In this document: in pieces, positions 59,106 through 64,000 of the stretch
Layout: every line of letters starts with the position of its first letter
How positions within the stretch are numbered: position 1 is the first letter of the stretch
Assembly (NCBI GenBank): GCA_028023455.1
Contig: JAQFVV010012396.1
Span: 10,082,085 to 10,146,084, forward strand
DNA from: Epiperipatus broadwayi
Lineage: Eukaryota; Onychophora; Udeonychophora; Euonychophora; Peripatidae
DNA: 64,000 bases
Direction of reading: 5' to 3'
Made by a program: the position numbers and the translations under genes
The notes under the pieces: model-generated
The model's database searches: none
Seen by the model: only the letters and a program-made list of their open reading frames with translations
Told to the model about the DNA's origin: nothing

Positions 59106-62100
59106 ATCATGCCTTTTTTTATTATCCAAAGCTATGCACAATAGTACACAACAAGCGAGATATCCTTATTATTATTTTCTTCTAATTAGTTTTAACTATT
59201 TTTTTTGCTTTTAATACCCAAAATAACATTTCTTTGTCTTTACAAAAAAAAATACAAAAAATATTTTTTTATCTTTACTTTTCATTCTTATTACCATTTT
59301 TCAAATTTAACTTGCTTTCTTTTTTATAAACAGAAATACTAGATAAGAAATGCATTATTTTAAATTATTGTAATTAAATAAATAACTTTTTTGCTAAGCA
59401 AATTACATGCCAACTGATTGAGTGGTGGTTCTGCATGAAATAGTATATTGAGGATCATGTATCTTTTTTGCATGTGTGTGGTCATGGGTATTGGTTGCTT
59501 GAGATAGAATGGAGGATGAATAGACTGAAAAATCCTGAGTTTAAATCTCTTTACTTACATGAATTTGACTAATACATTTTTTTTCTTCTTAAAAAAACAT
59601 AATACATTTTCTTTACCAGTCAAAAGATAAAAATAAAGCAGAATTGCAATGTTACAAAAAAAAAAAATCAATTCTGATTTGGATATTTTTGATTATAACT
59701 TTCCCATTTTAAGAATTTATGATTATAATTGGAATCTGTGAATTCTCCATTCAATTTTCTTTAAGGCAATATTATTTATATATTATTGTTTTACTACTAA
59801 AATCGGTTTTTGTAAACCTTTTTAAATGCATTGGGATTGTCAATTAATATGCAAATTCAATGTATAGATCCCACTAATTTTTTACAAAGCTGAAATTAAT
59901 TCTACCACTTTCTTCTTTCATGTATTCATTTAATAGCATAACCAGGAAGTTTGTATGGACATATTACTTTATATTGTACCGGTCTTTTTTGTCTGTTCAC
60001 ATAACAAGATCTAGCATCTAGGCAAAAGTACCTCGAGTCCAATCATGCGCAAGATACATAAGCCAGGAACACTCATGAACTCTACCCTATTTGCCTATTT
60101 TCCAGATCTACCAACTTATGAGCAACAATCCCGATGATACTGATCTAATTTATCTCTCTCCACTGGCATTGCAAAGCGGAGACACAAAAATACTCTTAAT
60201 TTGAAATCATATAATGGAAACTTTTAGTATAAAATATAAGTTTGACCCATTTAAAGGCCGTGATCTTTCACCTTAACTATATAGGATTAGCGGGAGATCA
60301 TCTAGTCAGAGTAAGCAAAATTTAATAACTAAAACATAATAATTTAAATAAAGAAACAATGATTCTGCAAGTTATGATATATATAAGATTTATTAATTGA
60401 GATAAAATACGCATAAATACTTGGTTTATATTATTTCATTGATCGTCATTGGCCTCTTGACGTACATATAATTTGATTTACATTTATACGGTAGCAACAG
60501 ATAGATCACACGAAATTTGTTTATGACAAATTTTATTTATTCTATTTTATTGTGGTTAACTCATATGCCAATAATTGATAAATACACTGACAAACATAGT
60601 TGATTTAGTGCTATGAGTAAATATCTTTGTGAGATACCAATCAACCCCCAGAAAGAACAAAATATAGCACTTGACCGAATATTTAGAATGATTAATTTTA
60701 GTACAAAAATACACTTTACAGTAATAAGTAAACTACTCTCAGTTTATACTGAGTGAGAGATATGTTTGGGATAGTTCGTTAACATATATATAATTGCGTC
60801 ACAAGACGTGCACTTTCATAGGTTTTATCTGGAACTAGAACAAAAGGGCAGTGTGTGTAGGGTGGCAATTTGTATATGATCCAGTCACAGTCCTAAAAGG
60901 TGCTTCCGAAAATTTATTGAAGAAATAGACCGATATATGTCTGCAAACTTTGGCAGAATCGGTTAATTAATGAAGAACGGTCTGCTATGAGTTTTAATGA
61001 GCTGGGCTTTTCCTAGAGCGATCCCATATTGAGTTAGCTCAAGTGACCAAATAAGTCTCCAAGGGTTTACGAGCCTGGTTCTTGGACTTGGAGATATGAG
61101 ACAAGGTTCGGCTTTCCGATACGCCCGGGTAGAGTGAAGCACAAAAATATATAAACGAGGGAGCTTGTATGCATGCAATGCTTGGAACAATACATATAAA
61201 ACTTGAGAAGAATACTTAATTAATTACTACCTATACATTATAGAATATCCTGCATAATGGTATGATTTAAATACTAAACAGTACAGGAGAGCTTTTATTT
61301 ATTAATAAAATACACAGACCATTGGAATAGAGATTCCCCTCCCACATTACCCACAACATTAACGAATATGAGAATTCAGTTATAAGTGCTTTTATATTAT
61401 AATAAACATAAATTAGATATATATATATGAATGGGGTGGTGGTCATTAATTTCAGAATAAAACAGATTTTATTTCATATAACAAATTGGAGTTTTTAAGA
61501 TTATCGCTTATTATTTAAATAAAATTAAAAAAACATTTCTTAGAAAATCAGATTTCTACTCTGTTTTTCTACAATAACATCATGAGATAATTTGTCTTCC
61601 CCAAATTCGCAAGCATTCGCTAAGATTAAAATAACAAGATTTGTTTGAATTAAAGTTAAATCTATCACCCCATAAAATAGAGAGGGGGAAAATAAAATAA
61701 AAAGAAAAATGACATACTGGCGAATTTGAGGAATTATTGGCATATATAAATATATAAAACACAATAATAAAAGTTATAAAATATTATTGCCGCATGAAGG
61801 TGAAAGAAAATATTACACTTATTTAATAGAGGCTCAATGATAAAAGAAAATTAAAGAAAGTTATATACATGCTAATATTAGGTAAGTAAATCACAAATTA
61901 TTTAAACAAAATATTTAATTTCTGGTCGAAGGACCAGCTAATAGAATATTTTAAATTATAGACAGAGTTATGAAAAATAGTTATGGAAGGCTGAACTTAA
62001 GAATTTAAACATTATGCAGCAGTTAGAGTTCTTTACCTTAGTAATTAGTAACGACTCTTGGTGATTTCAGCATCCATTGGAATTGGTAAACTAGATCTAG

Positions 62101-62280
62101 TTAGATTCAGTCAGTCAGGCAGGTAGCATTTTTATTATTCAGTCTTTAGGTACACGAAAGTTCATGGGTAATGGGATCCTGGGCGATGAGTGCGGGAAAG
62201 AGCATGTTGAATGGAGAGAAAGGTGAAAATTTCCACTACTCATGACACATTGAATTGCTATTACAAGACATGAATTATAT
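59106..62280. other. AT-rich stretch with a family D copy and a GC-richer patch
   Basis: Family D lies at about 59400-59570 (TTTTTTGCATGTGTGTGGTC, GAGTTTAAATCTC). The patch 60950-61200 is richer in GC (CGATACGCCCGGGTAGAGTG) and contains TATATAAACGAGG on the plus strand. A short minus frame there (60963-61190) has no recognisable domain; an LTR or other regulatory repeat is possible. A perfect six-pair hairpin CTGGTC-GAAG-GACCAG is at 61922-61937. Overlapping minus frames at 61540-61764 have no domain. Confidence 0.4.
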
Positions 62281-62410
62281 TTACCATTGCTGTTGAATAA
62301 TTACAAGTCTCCTTTGGGATTCAAATCTAGTAGTATTTATACTATTTTCAGTTTATCATGGAATGCACTTTAATTGCTAGACCTGAGGCACTTTATGCAC
62401 TTAGCGGACT
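62281..62410 (-). repeat. tRNA-derived SINE head, minus strand
   Basis: On the minus strand GTGCCTCAGGTCTAGCAATT (box A-like, near 62375-62394) is followed about 60 nt later by AGATTTGAATCCC (box B-like, near 62309-62327). Spacing and order are right for a tRNA-derived pol III promoter. The arms do not form a full cloverleaf, so it is a repeat, not a tRNA gene. Confidence 0.5.
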
Positions 62411-64000
62411 TGGAATTTGCTGACCGGATGCACCTTTTGTTCAAGTAAGTTTTAAAGACAATGCAATCCTGTTATTCTCGAACAATTGTTTTAAAATATG
62501 TTCTAAGATTTTAAAACAATTTTGAAGTGGATAAAATTTCCACTAATGGATTTTTACATTACTCTATAAAATTATCATATATTTTAGATAGACTAATGGG
62601 TTTCCGGTAAATTGTCTTAATTACATTCGAGAATATTCCACAGGATTGCGTCAGCCTTTTTTCTGACCGCCATTACTAAAAAAATAATAAATTTTAAATA
62701 TAATTTTAAAATATACATTAATATAATACATTTTGGTTTTATATATGTTTTAAAAATAATCTCCCCTCACCTATAATATGTACACATTCATTACACACGT
62801 ATACAAATTAAAAATAAAATCAAATATTTATTTATTAAAGGTAATTACATTAAGATATTTATATATATCTAAATCAGTTATTATTTTAATAGTTTAGTGG
62901 GGAAAAAAATATATTAATAAATACATATATATGTGTAAGGATGGAGTTTGAATATGGTTTGGTGATGGAGATTCTGAATGGGCGGTGAAGCTCGATCTGA
63001 GTATCAGATCGACTGCTTCAATATTAAATGAGGTCTGAATCTTTACAATATATATATAATACTGGTACTAGTTAAACTTACACCAGTAATTATAATAGAA
63101 ATAGAATAAATTTTTATAGCAATAAAGTTACTTGTAAAATTATAGTTTGTTTACAAAAGGACGGTTTCATCTAGTAAAGAAATAGACCTTTTCAAGTGAA
63201 AATTAATAAAAAACACATACACACACATATGTAGCTACTCGGAATTCAATGCAAATACCAATTACCCTTAAAGAGTGATAGCCTCAGATCCAAAATTTCT
63301 CTTTTTATTTCATTGCTTCTTAAAAGATAACTTTTGTGTCATCAGATAACATTTTATGACAAGTATTGTGATCGTGTGTGTGTAAAACTGAGTCAAGGTA
63401 TCTATTGTTAACTCCACTTTTATGAACTTTATGGAATTACATGTCTATATCAAAGAGTTATTATTTTATCATAATTATTCTCATGTATATTCATAGAATG
63501 CTTTTGTCATCTATACAACTATTGTTTAATAATGAATTCAACTCACAGTCTTTCTTCCAACAATTCTAATATCTTCCAGTAAGGGATTATTTTTATTAAT
63601 CACAAAAGATAAATAAATTCATTTTTTTAATCATTATTATGACTCTTTTTAAATAAAAATTATTGTTGTTAAATATAATATGTTTAATAAAATTATAAGA
63701 GTAACCTAAATCAATATAATCATTATTAAATTGTTTTATTTTAATCAAAACATAACTTTTAAAATTATTAAGCCATTTATTCCTATAATGGAAATTCATC
63801 AAAACAGCCTTTTTATGAGCAAGAAGTTGGTAATTTTAGACATTTTTAAAAAATGTTTACAATAAAAAGGACAATTAACAAAGGTTTTCATTTGTTTAAT
63901 AGCTGAAATCATGATTATTAAAGGTTTTCTTTTTGTAATTTTATCAATACTTTTATTGTTATTCTATTTGGATATATATTAATACAAGGTTGTTTCTATG
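62411..64000. other. AT-rich non-coding stretch to the end of the window
   Basis: No domain, RNA gene or element was recognised. Short (AT)n and (CA)n tracts occur at 62920-62935 and 63213-63228. The minus frame at 63596-63802 is a low-complexity translation. Confidence 0.5.

Noticed and set aside
1-64000. CRISPR arrays, bacterial operons, rRNA genes, functional tRNA genes
   Set aside because: None seen. The sequence is eukaryotic, and all tRNA-like stretches lack pairing acceptor stems.

Overview
This window looks like AT-rich, gene-poor repeat DNA from an animal genome. I found no intact host gene, rRNA, operon or CRISPR array, and no open frame above about 225 codons. Every recognisable coding stretch is a decayed mobile element. 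The mixture is RTE-type LINEs with a (TGA)n tail, a second LINE with a C-terminal CCHC knuckle, Ty3/Gypsy, a Penelope-like GIY-YIG fragment, a hAT relic and several tRNA-derived SINEs. It would suit a mollusc, possibly a cephalopod, but nothing here fixes the taxon.

Layout. 0.17-0.49 kb: inverted-repeat element. 0.59-1.95 kb: RTE pseudogene. 7.2-7.6 kb: ~150 bp tandem repeat. 8.35-8.93 kb: head-to-head tRNA-derived repeat (family C). 9.49-14.27 kb: two ~1.6 kb direct repeats with TG...CA ends around ~1.55 kb of non-coding DNA, read as a non-autonomous LTR element. 16.22-17.12 kb: hammerhead repeat family A. 17.9-21.6 kb: a LINE with an internally deleted copy in front of it. 22.5-32.3 kb: a decayed Ty3/Gypsy element on the minus strand with its own LTRs, broken by at least five insertions of hammerhead repeat family B. 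34.52-35.01 kb: short hAT element with TIRs and a perfect 8-bp target duplication. 37.0-38.5 kb: second family C pair and a palindromic MITE. 41.98-42.30 kb: another inverted-repeat element. 46.6-48.5 kb: tRNA-like sequences and two RTE 3' ends. 51.16-52.06 kb: family C next to Penelope-like fragments in opposite orientations. 54.64-55.34 kb: best family B copy. 58.78-59.10 kb: three tRNA-like units in a row. 62.3 kb: another tRNA-derived repeat. The rest is AT-rich sequence with simple repeats.

The most interesting content is the two repeat families, A (monomer 411 nt) and B (monomer about 460 nt), each carrying a sequence that folds by eye as a type I hammerhead ribozyme: CTGANGA, stem II, GAAA, a very short stem III, a permitted cleavage nucleotide, and a stem I formed by flanking sequence. 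Both occur as more than one unit in tandem, joined head-to-head to an inverted and circularly permuted unit. That is what reverse transcription of self-cleaved, circular or multimeric RNA would leave (retrozyme-like elements). Penelope-like elements are known to carry such ribozymes, so the Penelope endonuclease relic at 51.6 kb suggests a possible helper machinery. This link is inference.
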